This document shows, in pieces, positions 21,801 through 36,900 of a DNA stretch of 64,000 nt. Below the pieces are notes generated by a model that did no database searches, was not told the origin of the DNA, and saw only the letters and a list, made by a program, of their open reading frames with translations. The DNA is from Paroedura picta. Taxonomy: Eukaryota > Chordata > Lepidosauria > Squamata > Gekkonidae. Where the stretch lies: positions 43,505,001 to 43,569,000 of the forward strand of contig NC_135376.1 of the NCBI RefSeq assembly GCF_049243985.1, in the 5' to 3' direction. How positions within the stretch are numbered: position 1 is the first letter of the stretch; each line of letters opens with the position of its first letter. The position numbers were made by a program, and so were the translations under genes.

Positions 21801-24800
21801 AATGTTGAACTCAGCCAAACAGAAACAAAACACCCCTGGCTGCTCTGGCAAAGGAGAGATCTGAGCAGCTGATCCAGGGACAACCATGTGATGGCGTTTC
21901 CTTAGCCTGTCTGCCTCCCCCTTGTCCTCTCTTGCAGGGCAGTTGATGCTCATGGCTGCTGTGGTGGGGGAGGGGCCAGTCTTGCTGATGAAGGAGCAGG
22001 CGTGTGATCTGGTGTCTTCTCCAACCTCCCCTCTCCCACAAAGGCAGCTGTTCTTATACAGCTGCTGTGATTGTTCAGAGGACGACTGGCCAAGAAGAGC
22101 TGGTCTTGGATCATGGAGCCTTGAGAATCAATGAGGTGGAGATCCCAGAATATTTACATGATGTTCTAGGGAACAATCTGGTCCAAAGTCTGTCTCTCAG
22201 CATTTTAAAATCTCTTAAAACTCTGAATGCACAATTGTGAGTCAAATGTCCAGACACTAGGCACCTTATTACTAGCAGAAGTAGCTGCCCATACAGACCA
22301 CTTAGATGATATGCCCACAACTGACCCTAAGGAGCAGCAAGCAGAAACCAGACAAGCCCAGGGTGAGCACAGCATTTGAGGATGGGAAGAATCAGACCTG
22401 GGTCCCAGTTCACACATGGCCCTCAAAATGCTCCTTGCTTGCCCAGAACCTCTCAACGTCTTCAGCCTCCTAGCTAGGTTATGCAGAGAACAGCCAAGTG
22501 TTGCTCGGAAAGAGGGGCAGGAGGGGAGGCCACGTGCCGGAAGAAGTTATTTTGATCTAACCACCCCCATCCCCGCTAGCTGAAGTCAGTAGAAATACTG
22601 CCAGGATAGAAGCAATTAACTAACCATAATCTCTACAGTAGTGGAGATGGCAGGAAGACATTGATCGGCTGCAACTTACTGAGAATGACTGGAGAGACCA
22701 AGGGTCTTGGCCCATATGTAAAGAAACAGAGTCAGCAGCAGTTCAGGCTCAAGGGTTTCTTACAAACTTCAAGCCTGGGCTCCAGAACAAGCAAGGACAA
22801 TCACAGAGTGCTGGGGAATTGACTGTATTTCAGACACAGGATGGAGACTCATCAGCCTGATGCCAAGGATCAGGGAGCAGCATGGTGCACCACGACCCTC
22901 ATAGGACTCCATCATTCTCAAAGGGGTGCTCCAAGCAAACACTACTTAAACTTTCATGAGATCACCAAGCTGTGTGGAGTCAGGGGGAGCAGCCAGGTGC
23001 TCCACTCCACTTCCACAGTTTTGCATTCATCTGAGGAGGGCCAGTTCCAGGTTTAGAAGGCCATGGACAGTGTCAAGGGGCCTCTTCTTGCCACTGCATA
23101 CCTGCTCACTCCTCATTCACCCACAAGCCTTTCCTCCAACACCTACCCATGCATTCTTCCCCCACTCAGAAGCTCACATACTGTCTGCATTTCCAGCCAT
23201 ATATGACCCCCCCCCCCGAAACAATACTGAGCTCTGCATGTGGCTGGGAGCATGGGCAAGCAAGGACAGAGGTGGTGGTACTGGGACCCATCAGAAGCTC
23301 TGAGCAGTGGCAGCTGTCCCACCTTAGGGGGGGCATTTACTTCATTTATACCCCACTTTTCACCCTGATGTGAACCGAAAAAGATCTATATTTTTCCTTC
23401 ACAACAACCCTGTGGGATAGGTTAGACTCAGAGTGACTGACCCAAGATCACTCAGCAAGCTAGGTGATCCTAGTCTCCCAGATCCTAGCCTAACACTTTA
23501 ACCACTACACACAAACTGGTTCTCAGGCTGAACCCCCCAATTTTTTTTAAATCATGATGAACAGTGTGAATTTCCTGTGATCCCCACATACCCACACAAG
23601 GAATACTGCAAAGGACTGGTAAGAGGAGTTTGGTGTAGAAGAGCTCAGGAATATGATGGTCAGTGAGAAAGCAGCAATTTCTGCAAGAAGCCCCCCAAAC
23701 AAAGATAGATACTGAATCCCAGAAGAGAACTCCCACTTCAGTGTAATTGATGGAGATGTGGAGGTACAATGGTTCATTAAGCCTATATATTTGAAATGCA
23801 GTATGTGCTCACGTTTTAGTATAGGGCTACTTGAGTGCATCATTAATCCCTGCTGACTCCTACTCATAAAAACCCCTACAAATCTCAATCATCACAAGGT
23901 TACCAGGAAGTGTATTTTATTGTGGGGTCACCAAATCCCAGAGAAGAGATCACAGACACTAATTGTTTCAGAAAAATCAATAAAAATGCTCCTGTCTAGA
24001 ATGATACAACCTTTCCTTTGTACTTGCAGGGATGGAAAGACCACATACAGTGTATATTGTACAATGAAGTTTAAATTCAATGATCAGAATAAATTATGGA
24101 AATTAAGCACATACTTGCTTATTTGGTATACTTTATACTGCTTTCAAAATGCAAATTTTAAATTAATTTCATTTTATTAGCTAATTCTTTGAAGACAGGG
24201 TAGGGAGATTTTCAGGACGTGCACATCCAAGGAAGAAAGAAGAAATACTGGAGGCCCCAAAGCTTTCTTCTATCACCATGGGAAGTCCCAAACAGCCCCT
24301 TCAGGCTTCTAAGAAACTCTTCACTGATATGTGCATGTTCAAACTTTTATTTGCATTTCTAAGAGCTAGAAATGTCATGTTTTAAAGTCAACTGAGAATT
24401 CCCCAGGATGCCAAATTCTGAAATAGATATGGGGTACACATAGCTCCACAGGACCTCATGCAGCATTAACCCTTGTTTCTCTAACTACTACATCCTTTTG
24501 CCCCATCATCTGCCAGGAAAATCTCCTGCAGATTCAGGCACAGTGCCCTCCCTGGGGTACACTTATTCCCAGGTGTATTGCTCAGTCAGTTGTCCCCTAG
24601 GAAGGAGGCAGAGGAGGACCAGCTTCTTGAGCTGACCCTTTCCTGGCTGGCTCTGCAAGGAGATCTAGTTTCAAGCCAACTGTATAAGGAGCTTGTGCTG
24701 CAGGTTTTATTAGGGGTGGTCAGAAGGAGAGAAAAGACATGTTCACAGAAAGAAAGAACAATACTGAACAGGCACAAGCCTAACAAATGCTCCATCCTCA

Positions 24801-27800
24801 GCAATCCCATGGCCCTGGTGGGGGCCAGCATCTTTCTTACCTTTGATGCCTTTTCCTAGTAGATAAAGCAATCTTGCCATTCAGATTAACAGAGTTTTAG
24901 TGAGATGAACTCTACTGGCAGAAAGGCGTAGGGATCATAGAGTTGGAAGAGGGCATACAGGCCATCTAATCCAGCCCTCTGCTCAATACAGGATCAGCCC
25001 TAAATGTTTGGAGGCAGGCCTGGCAATAGAACTGTCATATTTACATACTGTAAAGAGGAGCTATGACTTGTGTATTTGGTGCCTTAAAAATGTTGTTTTT
25101 AAAACTCTCTATGCTTAGCATGAACTCTGAACTATAAAAAAAAGCACACTAAGTTCCTAACTATCAGGTCACTATCAAATTAGTTATGTGGCACCTACAG
25201 CTGACAGTTTGTGAAATACAAGAGGGTGGTAGGCAAGGCTGGGCAGGAGCTATTGGGAGTCCCAAATGCAAACAGCCACCTCCAGGCTCCTTCTAATGTG
25301 GAGACAGGAGAAACTTCCCTTCAGGCCTTGCCTTGATCACCTGCTGAACACAGAGGGCCGGTGGCCCAAGCGGGCTCCGGGCAGAGTGTCCTGCCTTCTG
25401 CCTAACGCAGCTATGTTAAGCTTCTCAGCTAAATTCGCTTTAGACAAACTAGCTCAGTAGTGCAAGAAGCAGTAGCCATTGTGATACAAAGAACATGCCA
25501 TTCTTTTGGCTACCAAAGAAGACAGGCAGGCCGTTCAGGAATGGCCCTTATACAACTACTGCTTTCAGAGGAGGCCAAGCCACCATGCTATAACCCAGCA
25601 TCAGCACATCTGTGCCCATCCATGTGCCATTTGGCCACCACAAGGACTTTGCATATAGTTGTCAGATATAAACCAGTCCATCACTTGGACTGCATGGAGG
25701 CAGTGAGAGAGTGCACAGGAATGCCTCGTGCTCCTAGATCCTTGCACTCAGGATATGCTCCCTCTTCTGCCTATTCACTCACTACCACTGAGCTCTTAAA
25801 GCAAATTCTCCTGGATTACATGACAACACTCTTATAGAAAGATCTTATGAGATCAGGATTAGCTGATCCTGGACTCTGCCCTTGTTTGGCTCAGTGAAGT
25901 TGCTAAGAGGCATTCAAGTTACTACCAGTTGCACAACACTCAAGAGATACTTTTCAGGAGATACAAGGTATAGACCGTGGCCTTCTGCATTCAAGCATTT
26001 ATTTGCTCTACAGCTGAGCTAAAGTTCCCCCTAAACACTGCAAAATAATTGGGTCAAATTTAGGTACAAAAGACTTGGTTCAATGCTGTTGGGAAGTGGA
26101 ATTTTCCTCTTCTTTCTCACAGCATTGTGGCGCACTCATGCATCTTCTGGGGTTCCACAGTTTTTCTCTGATCTTTCTCAATCCCACTTTGCTCTGAAGT
26201 TTTGCATAAGATTGTAGTAAAGCTGGCTTGGTTACAAGATAGGTGAGAAAATTAAGATGGAACATGGAAGTCATTTCCCCGGATCTTGTCCCCACAGTGA
26301 CCATTACTTTCCCTATAGGATTGCCAATCTCTACATAGGGCCTGAAGATTTTCTGGAATTACAACTAATCTCTAGACTATGGAGATCAATTACAATGCAG
26401 AAAATGGCTGCTTTGGGGGATGGGGTGGGTTTTAAGGCATTATACCCTATTGAATTACCACACCTCTCCAAATTCCACTATCCTAAGTCACCATTCCAAA
26501 TCTCCAGGAATTTCCCAACCTACATCTAGCAATCCTGTTCCCTGCCACCAGGAAGCCTTTGCTTTTAAAAATTCAGCACTAGAATATCATTATATTGATA
26601 TACTCTCTCCTGCCTCCTCCCACGAGAGGTTGGGGTGGGGGTTGGAGATAGGGAGGCTTTCTCCACCATGTTGTTGGGTTGTTGATCTATTGTATTTGTA
26701 TTTTTGTACATTTTAATAGGGTTTTAATGTAGGGTTTAACTGGACATCTGTAACCCACTACGAGCCTGCTTGGGAGTGGCGGGTAATAGATTTAAATAAC
26801 AACAACAACAACAATACTGTTGTAACAATATATGTAAATAATTCTCTGAATTCCCAGCTTTCACTAAAAAAAAGTAAGACTCTACACATATTTTCATAGA
26901 AACGTCCTTTTTTCATTTAAGCTGGGGATTCATAAAAGCTGACAATCCTGCTGTTTCAGCAATGTATCAGTATAATGATATTCAAGCACTGACTTTTTTC
27001 CAATGCAAAAAGCTCAGTGTTCCCATGGGAATGACCACTGCTGAAAGCTCAAGTTAGGGAAACCTGCCATGCAGAAGCCCTGTTGCTGCTACGCTTATCT
27101 GCAGCCGTACCAGCAACAGGGAACCACATGTGCTCCTCCATGTGTGGAAAACACCACAATTGTTAACAAACCCAAGTAAGTAACTTTAAAATTCACTGGT
27201 AGCTTGACAGTTACAATTTTTTAAATCTGTGCCATAATTTTCCTCCAATAATCGTGAATACAGGGGCACTACCACACTATGTACAATTTAGTGAGGATTA
27301 CTGACATGTCCAACATTTATTAGAGCTACTTGCATACATTTAATTTACGATCCATATGCCATATATCAAAATGTTACAGTGATAACTTGCATTAGCTGTT
27401 TTTTTAATATATTTGTATGCCAATACAGGATTTCTAATGGTGAAAAAAAAGTAAATACTACTACTAGAGAAGTGTGCGTGATATGCTGTGGATATGGCTG
27501 TGTTTCAATAATATTTGACTTGTTTCCATAGAACTCCTGCATGTGACATCAGAGGAAATGAGTCCTACTGTCACAGCAACTTTATATAGGTCCCGCCTAG
27601 TGGAAGGCACTGTGTGAGATCCACCTGGTTGTGCCAGAGTATGGATGCAGTTGGGGTTGGTGACTGTAATAGGGGAGGGATGTTGTTTCCACCACCTGCT
27701 GGAGTTTTTAGATTGTACTATTATTTTATTGGGCATTAATTGAGGAGTTTTAATGGAAATTGTTGTATTTTATCTTTTTATCTTTTTGCAAGCTGCCTTG

Positions 27801-27868
27801 GGCTGACTTTGTCAGGAGGGATGGGGTATAAATTTAAATGTCACCTCCCACTCCAGTCCTCACCCTAA

Positions 27869-27914
<46 letters not shown>

Positions 27915-30900
27915 TGTCTTTCTGTGTGTCTCTGTGTGTTTGTGTGTGTGTGAAAACAATAGGTTATACTTCTCTCCAGCTATCTAACCAGGCTTCAGAT
28001 CAACTCTTCAGTATCATTGCTCCTTTGTTTCTCAGAAACACAATCACCTGCACTACTGCTGGAACTCTACCCTTACAGGCAGCACACGAGAAAGGAAGCA
28101 GGCAGGGCCCATGTATTACAGTCTTACTTAGTAATGAAAGAAGTCATAACTTAGACAAGACAGACTTCATAGACATAATTACATAGAAACAATGTCAAAA
28201 CAGTACTGCTTGTAAAGCAAAAACCCATTACATCAAGACTTATGTTGCTCTTGGTCCTGAACAGCTATGAATGTGGAATATAAATTAAATGGAAAAAAGA
28301 GTTTTAAAGTATCTGGGTATGTTCACAATATGTTCTCATAGATACCTTTATTTGAAGTGGGAACCCTTTCGAAATTATCTCTGCCTTTTGTGACTCAATA
28401 CTGAAGGCCATAGGGTATGTCCATCACTTTCTGCATCACTGGGGGATGGGAGTGAACTGAACTCCTGGGAATGAATAGGGTACAGAGTGAAGGGAAGAGA
28501 GGAGCAGAAAATGTGCCCAGCTTTACCTGTTCTTTTTTCCCCACTGCAGGGAAATCGTTGGAGCCTGAGAGAGAGCTGCAACCCACTTTGGTGTCATAAT
28601 TCACAGTACAATCCTCCTGAAGGTATCTATGCACATACCTAGCTGCTTTTTAAAAGTTTTCCTCTGCACAGGCAGATTAAAAAAAACTAAACACAGCAGG
28701 AAATTTGCCAGGAAGAAACAAATGTACTGGCACTACTGTTACAAAGTCCAGGTCAGTAAATAGTAAAACACCTGCTATTGCAACTATGCAATATGCAAAA
28801 TTGAAGCATGTTCACCAAATAGTGAACCAAGGTATATTTGTAGTTTTGGCTCCAACATGCGAATACAGCTGTTCCCCAAATTGAAACCTAATCCCAAATC
28901 CCTAAGGTCAAAAAGAACGGAGCATGCAAGCCAGTGTGAGTAAAGGACATAAAGAACTCAGAGCATAACTGCAGGAACTGTGCACCTCTTGTGTCAGGTG
29001 CTGTCTGCTCCTGTTTCTTGGCAGGTAAATAGGAACGTGCTATAATTGATTGCATTGGAAACACTCGTTTTGTTGTGCCAATAAAATATATTTAAACTGA
29101 ATTTTCAACACACTTGGGTTGAGATCAAGCTACCTTCTGTTGGACCCCCTGAGGCAAAACGAGGGTAGTCTGTTGAGCAGGTTGGGAGGACTTTTAATCT
29201 GGTGAACTGGGTTTGATTCTCTGCTTCCCCACATGCAGCCAGCTGGGTGACCTTGGGCTCACCACAGCACTAATAAGGCTGTTCCACTGAGCAGTAATAT
29301 CAGGGCTCTCTCAGCCTCACCTCCCTCACAGCGTGTCTGTTGTGGGGAGAGGAAAGGGAAGGCGATTGTAAGCTGCATTGAGACTCCTTCAGGTAGAGAA
29401 AAGTGGCATATAAAAAAACCAACTCATCTTTTTAGGAAATTGGGTAAATCAATCTTTTCATATGATGGTATGTCTGTTGGTAATTGCTGCAATGGTTTTA
29501 ATGTACTTTTCTGTGTAAAGCTGAGCAGGCATTTGTTAAGTGCGCCCTTGGATCTTTCTTTGGAAAGGCAGAATAAACAAATATTCCAATAAATAAATAT
29601 ATAAATCAATAATGTGTGTGAGATCCTTTGAATACTCCTTAGGACTCTGTATGTTCAATATTATCATCATATATATATTTGTTGTTCAAAAACTGCATAG
29701 GATAAAGGATGAAAGGATGGCCTACTACTAAAGACGGTGACCAGGCAACCATCCCTGCAACAAAAGGAGAGAGCAAGGGAATGGTCCAACCGAGTCAGAG
29801 ATGAGTGTATGCATTCTGCAAACAAAACCCCGCAGTAACCAAGGGGTTAGAATCCATCAAGAAATAGGCCTGAAAATTAGTTGGTTGGGAACCTCAGCAA
29901 GCAGTGGTTTGTCTATGGGGAATGAGTGGCATGTGGATTAGCTTTTACTGGGTAGGCAAGAATCTAATAAGGAAGAGCTGCTGGACTCAGGATTGTGGGG
30001 TCTGACCATTTTCTTTGGATACCAAAAAGCCAACGCCAGCTGTGGCTGGGTAAATACAGCAAACCACAACAACTCAACAATTGCTCATTATCAGGAATCT
30101 ATTAGCCTGCATGTAAACTCACCATCCTGGTGACATACATAAGGAAACATCATAACAAGACCAGAAGAGGCTTGCATACCACAAGCCCAGGAGACATCAC
30201 TGATGGACAGCACAGGACAAGTGTTACATTTGCAAGAGGGAACAGCATAGGCAATGTTTTGCTTTTTTGTGCTGTTGGCAGCAAAATGCCATGTATGCCG
30301 AATAAACATAATTCCTTAATATTGTGCCTGAACATATCCTTCAGCACAGCTGTGCCCACTCTCTTTCTCCCTCCTGCCCCACCAGAATCCTTGGAAGACA
30401 AACTTCCATTTGCACAAAAGAGGCATTCTGCAAGAAAATGAAGGAGAATCAGCATTTTCTAAAATGACCCACCACCAGGACTGGCAAGCATATGACCAGT
30501 TTGTCATGGACAGTCCAGTGCCCTGAAGGACATCCCATGATGCTGGAAAGTGTCGGAACAGGCTGGGGTTGTGTCACAAGGGCTCTTTCCTTCCCTCAGA
30601 ATGATCTTTTGATGCGAACTGGGCAAAGCCAGAGAGACTTCCAGCATCAGCCTCATAAAATTGGCCCCACAGTACAACAGCAGGAGAAAGAAAGCAGTCC
30701 GCTGAGGGGGGAAGCAATACCAACAAGCTGTCTTGGCACTGTCTCCCCCCCCCCCCCATGCTGCCTGGCTCAGCACTTTATGGAGGAGCCATGCGGCTCA
30801 GCAGACAGGAGGGTTATGCTGAACGGGCACCATGCTGAACAGGCTGAGCTGGCTGGCAAGACTAAGGGCTTATAAGGCAGCTACTGTTGACCAGATCCAA

Positions 30901-33900
30901 ATGAGAACAAGGCTTTTCTTTCCCCCATGGCACTGGACCATGACAAGCTGGACCTTTTGAAATGAAAGCTGCCCAAACTCCCACCTTGACTGCACCTGCC
31001 TACCTTAGAGGCAGCTCAGCAACCTTCCTCCCATTAATGCAAAACAAAAAACAAAAAAAAGTGGCAGGATAAGAACCTCATGCACAGGATCTCATCTGGG
31101 AACCCTGAAGCATGATATCCTTTGTATATGAGTACCTCTTCTCTTCTCTAGGGGAAGTGGGAATGCCACACCCTCAAGGGTGCACAGACTAAACTTAAGC
31201 TCTCAGGTGTGTACTCAACTTAGGTTGCTCTACTGGGAGACACCAGGGCAACACCTCCTGAGCTGAACAAACAAGCAAGCCTGGGCCATGGAGGCCAGGT
31301 GCCAATTAATGCCTGCTTGAGGTGAGGAGCTGCTGCATGCTGGTGACAAGTCCAGCCTCATCGATGGCAAAGGAAGAGATGGAAGATGCAGAGCTGTCAG
31401 CTTTGCAGGATTGCTCTTACAGCCCAGAGATAGAATGAGGAAGGCCTTTGACTAAATAATCAGTCGGTTAAGCAGAAAGAGTGTGTCTCCTGGGCATGCA
31501 CCCCAATATGTGGGGACAAAAGCTGGCTTTGTGCCTGGTGGCCCTGCAGTGCAGCCAAGCAACATGCACAATCAGGTCCACACAGAATTCATTCCCACAA
31601 ATGAGCCAAGGCAGCAGACTGTGGCTCCAAATATCTGCTCACCCAGGTCTGGGACCTGCTTGTGTCAGCTGGCCCCACATTACCACCGTCATAACTCCAA
31701 TCAATTCAGTAAAGGTTTCTGGTTCTAGATAGCAGGACTGGCACTCCTACTACCACCAAGATGATCTTTACTCTAAAATACTACTACTTTATGACTGCAG
31801 TTTCCCATCAATTAAATGCTGCAATTGTTGCCTGATCCTCACTGGCAAAAGGCTCCAAATCGGCTACACTTAAAAAGCATTACCTGAAAGGCCATGCTAC
31901 ACTTGTGGAGATCAATGGCTTGATTTCACACTGGATGACCATGGTCCTCCAAATCCAGATTTTTTTCAGCTAAAACAGGCCAGCCACAGCTGACATCAGA
32001 ATAATTACACCAGTGGCTGCCACGGGGGCCACAACTGTGCTCCTAATGTCACTTTAGAGCAGGTCAGTAGTGGCACCAATGAAGACAGAGCAGGCAGAGA
32101 CATTAGACACAGAAGGCAAGAAAACAGCAAAGAGGTGAATATATGAATGACTTCAAGGGAAAAGGCCTGAAAATATTCACTATCACTCATATGACAATCC
32201 CCTAGCTGGAGTCACAATCTTTTAAAGAAGATGTTCAGCTTTCTTTAGGCCTATGATGAATTTCCCAATTCATTAGCACACTTTTGTGCAGAGCCTCTTT
32301 CATACATATCCCGAGCCAGTGCTTCTTAAAACAGAACGCATGACATATGCAAGCAAGAGGAGGGCACAAACAATGTTCGAATCAACTAAAGACCACAGCA
32401 CTTTTCTCACCAGCCTTATTGCTACTAGATTTATAAACATTATTTTCCAGAGCAGATCGAAGTTGGGTTGTGATGCATTTACTGGACCTTGAAGTTCTTT
32501 CAGAATTACAACTGATCTCCTCACTGCAGCAATCAACTCCCCCCCCCAGGAAATGGCAGCTTTGGAAGAAGTAATGCATCACACCTCTGGTGAACTCCCC
32601 TCCCCAGTCTCCATTCCCAAATCTTTAGGAATTTCCCCCAGGGATCTCTGAAAAGGAGTGATCATACCACTGCAGGCCTAGGTATTTTGAACAGGATACT
32701 GATCCTCACATTCCCATCCAGCATGGCAGCCATCTGGATGGACTACAATGTTTCCCAAAAGGTCTGTGTAAAGCAGGTTTTGGAAAGGAACACAAAAAAG
32801 CTGGGAAGATCTGAGGAGGCACATGAAAGTGCCATGGTGCTGTGAGGAAGCAGAAAAAATAATTTGCTCCCTACAACATCCAAACAGAGGTCATTAACCT
32901 TGTGCAAGACCCCAGTGGCTCTAAGGGATGGGACTTGAAGCATAGGATCTTGAGGAGGAAGATACAAAGGAGTAGAACAGGATTTGGACAGATAAGGAAG
33001 AAGCTGCCCGGGTGGTATAGAAGCTAGGCAAGTGCGTCAAATGCCCCCACTTCAGAGAAAGTTAAAGCTTTATCCCATGTACATCTATTCATAAATGTTT
33101 AGTGTGTTCAGGTAAGTGTGCATAGGCTTACAACGTTTGTCACATGTTAGTCATCATTAATTTACATTCCATACATTTCAACATGATTGAAGTGCAATTA
33201 ACCACCCACAGACAGAGACTTGGAGGAGAGGGGGCCTGAAAAAACTAGTAAATTCAGGCAAGGTCAATTTTATACAGTAATAAAAAAACACTGTAGGAGG
33301 TGACTAGACATATATAGAACTACTTATTCCAGCACTACACACTTTGCCTGCAAAAGCAGAAAATATAGTGCTGAAACTACAGTGCCGGCATTTGGAGCTT
33401 AGATAAATATTATAACGGGGGAATCAGACATTTAGGGTGAAGTCTGGCCTTCCCAAAGCTAAGTTTATGTTTTCTGCCTCTGTTGGTCATCCATACAGCC
33501 CTCACCCTATGCCTTCCTCTAAAACACATGAAATGTAATCCTGCCTCTGTGTGTCTTTTATGGATCAGATGTAGTCAGACTCCTTTCCAAGAAGGTGTAG
33601 CTTACAACTCCTGCTCTCAGCCTACTTATCCACCCCTCCCCACTTCCTGTTTCTCTTTTTCTGCCTCCTACAAAACAGTAATTATTGCTGGGAGCAACAC
33701 ACAGGCATTGCAACCAGTGGCTGCGTGAGCAGAGTACAGGCATGAGTCAGTTCTGCAGTCCCTTGGTGGGGCCAGTTTCTGGTTATGATAGGATGTACTT
33801 TGGAGTCGTATTACTTATACAGAAAGAAAACTTCAGTCATAATGTAACATGGCACTCAGAACAGCTAATGAGTTTCTTCCAGGTTAGATTCACACGCTAT

Positions 33901-36900
33901 ATTTTGGAATCTGTGTTTACATGTATGGTCAAATGCAGCGTGTAGATTGGTAACATATCAGGCTGACTCATCAGTAGACCTATGAAATCCTGAAGTCCAA
34001 GCAGTCGTGAGATTTCATAGGCCCATCAGTAAATCACCCCTGTGGTAGCAGCTGACATATTACATTTCCCCACACTCAAAGAAAAGAGACAGAAGCCTAA
34101 ATTTGCCAGCATCTAATGTTCAAAATGGCTTTGAGCCTCAGAAAGTTGGGAGAGGAACACATCAGTATCACTCCGCCCATCTCACAAATGTAGTCACCAC
34201 TAAGGTGGAATGCAGTGACTGACTAACAGCATTGGCCCCATAATTTAAGGCCGGAAGCAGAGATAATACCCTCTAAATTGACACTAAAGCATAATTAGAG
34301 ACCAAAAATAGTTCTGGGATTTGGTGAAGGCACCAGGGCTCAAGATCCCAGTCATTCCTATCATGAGATCTTTAGTGATTTTTAACAGTGAAGATAATAT
34401 CTCTTCCCCACCCTGCTAATGAGATAAGAGTCACTTACAAGAACTTTCTATCCAGTCTGGCATTCACACAACTAACAGCCCTATATATTTAAAAGGTCCA
34501 CATCTACTGAGACCAGATTGCTGGAGAAATCCAGCAGCTACAGGGCAACAGCTTGGTGGTGCTGTTTTCAGATTATTAGTATAGAAGGACATGTTTCCTC
34601 AGTTTCTTGAAGACTCAGCTGAGCTCACACTGCCTGTGTCTGCAAAATGCCAGCTATACATCATTGAGAGTGCCGACCCAACTTTTTATAAGCAGTTAAG
34701 ATAAATGCTACCAGGAAGCTTCAGAACTGTTCTCAATTTCTATGGGAGATAGGGTTTATCCCCTTAAGAAAGTAAGAGACACTTTCTGTGCAAATGGCTG
34801 AGAGGTACAGTATAAACCTATTGAATGGATAGGAAATAAATAAAATTTTGACATGTTTATTATCTATCCTTTTAAATAAAAGGGCTGACCACAGGAAGCA
34901 AAAAAGGGGAGCTATTTCTTTCAGAACAATTTATCATTTCTAGAGGGTACCGCTCCTTAGCTCTGCATTGCTATAAAACGTATGAAACCAATGAAGTCTT
35001 AAATCCTTCTCTCAATACAGAGTCAAGTATTATGACTTTTCACCATTAAGCTATTCCAGAGCTTCCCACATCAGTAAGCCAAGTAAGACTGCAAATTATG
35101 TAAAACATTTTTGTGTAAAAGTGTATGCTGAACTCTTCCAAGAAATAAATTTTAAAAGAGAACCTGCAAGTGCTCTGGCCTATAGCACCAAGAAAATCAC
35201 AAAGTCCTGCACACTTAGAGACTGATTTATTGTGGGTAGGCACATTCATAGTAAAAATACCATGACATGAGCACCCAAGCACCATATAAAGTAGGTTGTT
35301 GCCAATGAAAGTTCATGCCCCATAAAACAGTTATTAAGGTACTACAGCACTTTGGCCAAGTAATCCTGTGATGCAGAATACCGCTACAAATAAGTAAAGC
35401 CAACTGGGAAGAGCGGGCTATAAAATAATTTTTAAAAGATGATGATTATTAAGCTCAGGAGACTGAACAGCAATATGCATAGCAACAAGCTCCACCCTAT
35501 TCGACCATGGATTAGATTATGCTCCTTTCCCAGAAATATGCAATATGGCATGAATCCAAATAGGCAGTGTGTAATGACAATGGGTTCTAGATCAGAAAAG
35601 TTATATTTGAGGTCTCACTGTATCTTGGAGGGGCACTCTAGGACAGTCAGAGTGATGCTGCTGCCCAGAAACCTTTTCTACAGTACACTTCCTTCAGGTA
35701 AAGAGGAGCAGGGACTCTCTGGCCTGTCTGGCCATTTTCTATCCATTTCTATCCAGCATCATCAAAATCTCCCAAGTTTGGAGATCTCAGCTTTGTGGCA
35801 TTAGGATGTGGCCGAGTTATTGCACCACTCCATTCTCAGTAGGTTTAAAAACAGCTCTTTAGCTGCCAGCACAGAAACTACACTTTTGAAACTATCCTTT
35901 CATGCCCCCCAAAGACCTCTTTTTTGCTGAAACGTCATGATTGTTTTGTCGCCAAAAATCCTGCATCAATATGTCTCTACTGATGCCAAGTACTGCTGAT
36001 GAGCTTGTTGGGTTAAAGCTGTTTCTATTATTGATCCAACTGATGCAGCACCAGAGGAGAGTGAGACAGATCTGAGCCATTATGAAAGGGTACCGAGTAT
36101 GTTCTTGATTGACAGAGACTAAGTAAAGTCAGACCACTGCACAAAAGCCAAAGCCATTCTTCTCATCCTGCAGACGAGTTAGAGGGCCTTGAAGCTGGAA
36201 TTCAAAAAATTGTAGGGGTAGAAGAGGCCTTTCAAAACCATCTAGTCCAGTCTTTCTCAACTTTTTTTACCACTGAGAAACCCCTGAAACAGTCTTCAGG
36301 CTTTGAGAAACCCCAGAAGTGGAGAGATCATGCAGAATATGTTTGTGAGGCATAGCTGTGCACATGCTCGCCCAGGGCCCCTTGCCTTTCCACCCTCTCC
36401 AGGCCCATCATTGGCCATTTTAAGAGGGGGCCAGGTTGACAAGACCAAATATGTTAAAACATTGAATGTTAAAAATATATTAAAAATTAACCCCCAACCA
36501 TTCAGGAAACCCTTCCAAGGCTGTCAAGAAAACCCAGGGTTTCATGAAACCGTAGTTGAGGAAGCCTGATCTAGTCCAACATCCTGCTCAGTGCAGAAAA
36601 TCCAGAATCAGAATATCCCTGATAGATAGCAGTCCAGCATTTGCTCCAAAACTCCAGTAATGGAGAACTCCCACCCCAAAAGCCATTATGGTGTAGGGGG
36701 CTAGACTGGTAGACCAAGATACAGGTTCAAATGCCCAAGTTGTCATGAAGTTCACTAGGGCCAGTCACACTCTCTCTGCTTAACCTATCTCACAGGGTTG
36801 TTGTGGTGGAAGGGAGAATGGTGTATACTTCTCTGAGCTCCTCAGAGAAAAGGCAGAATAGAAAAAATACATGAAATAAATACATCATCAGTTCTGTTAT

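Noticed and set aside
25460-25837. 125-codon plus frame in UBTD1 intron 1
   Set aside because: No motif recognised and no splice or codon evidence; within chance for an intron of this length.
30492-30875. 127-codon plus frame in UBTD1 intron 1
   Set aside because: Overlaps frames on the other strand, includes a poly-C run, no known domain.
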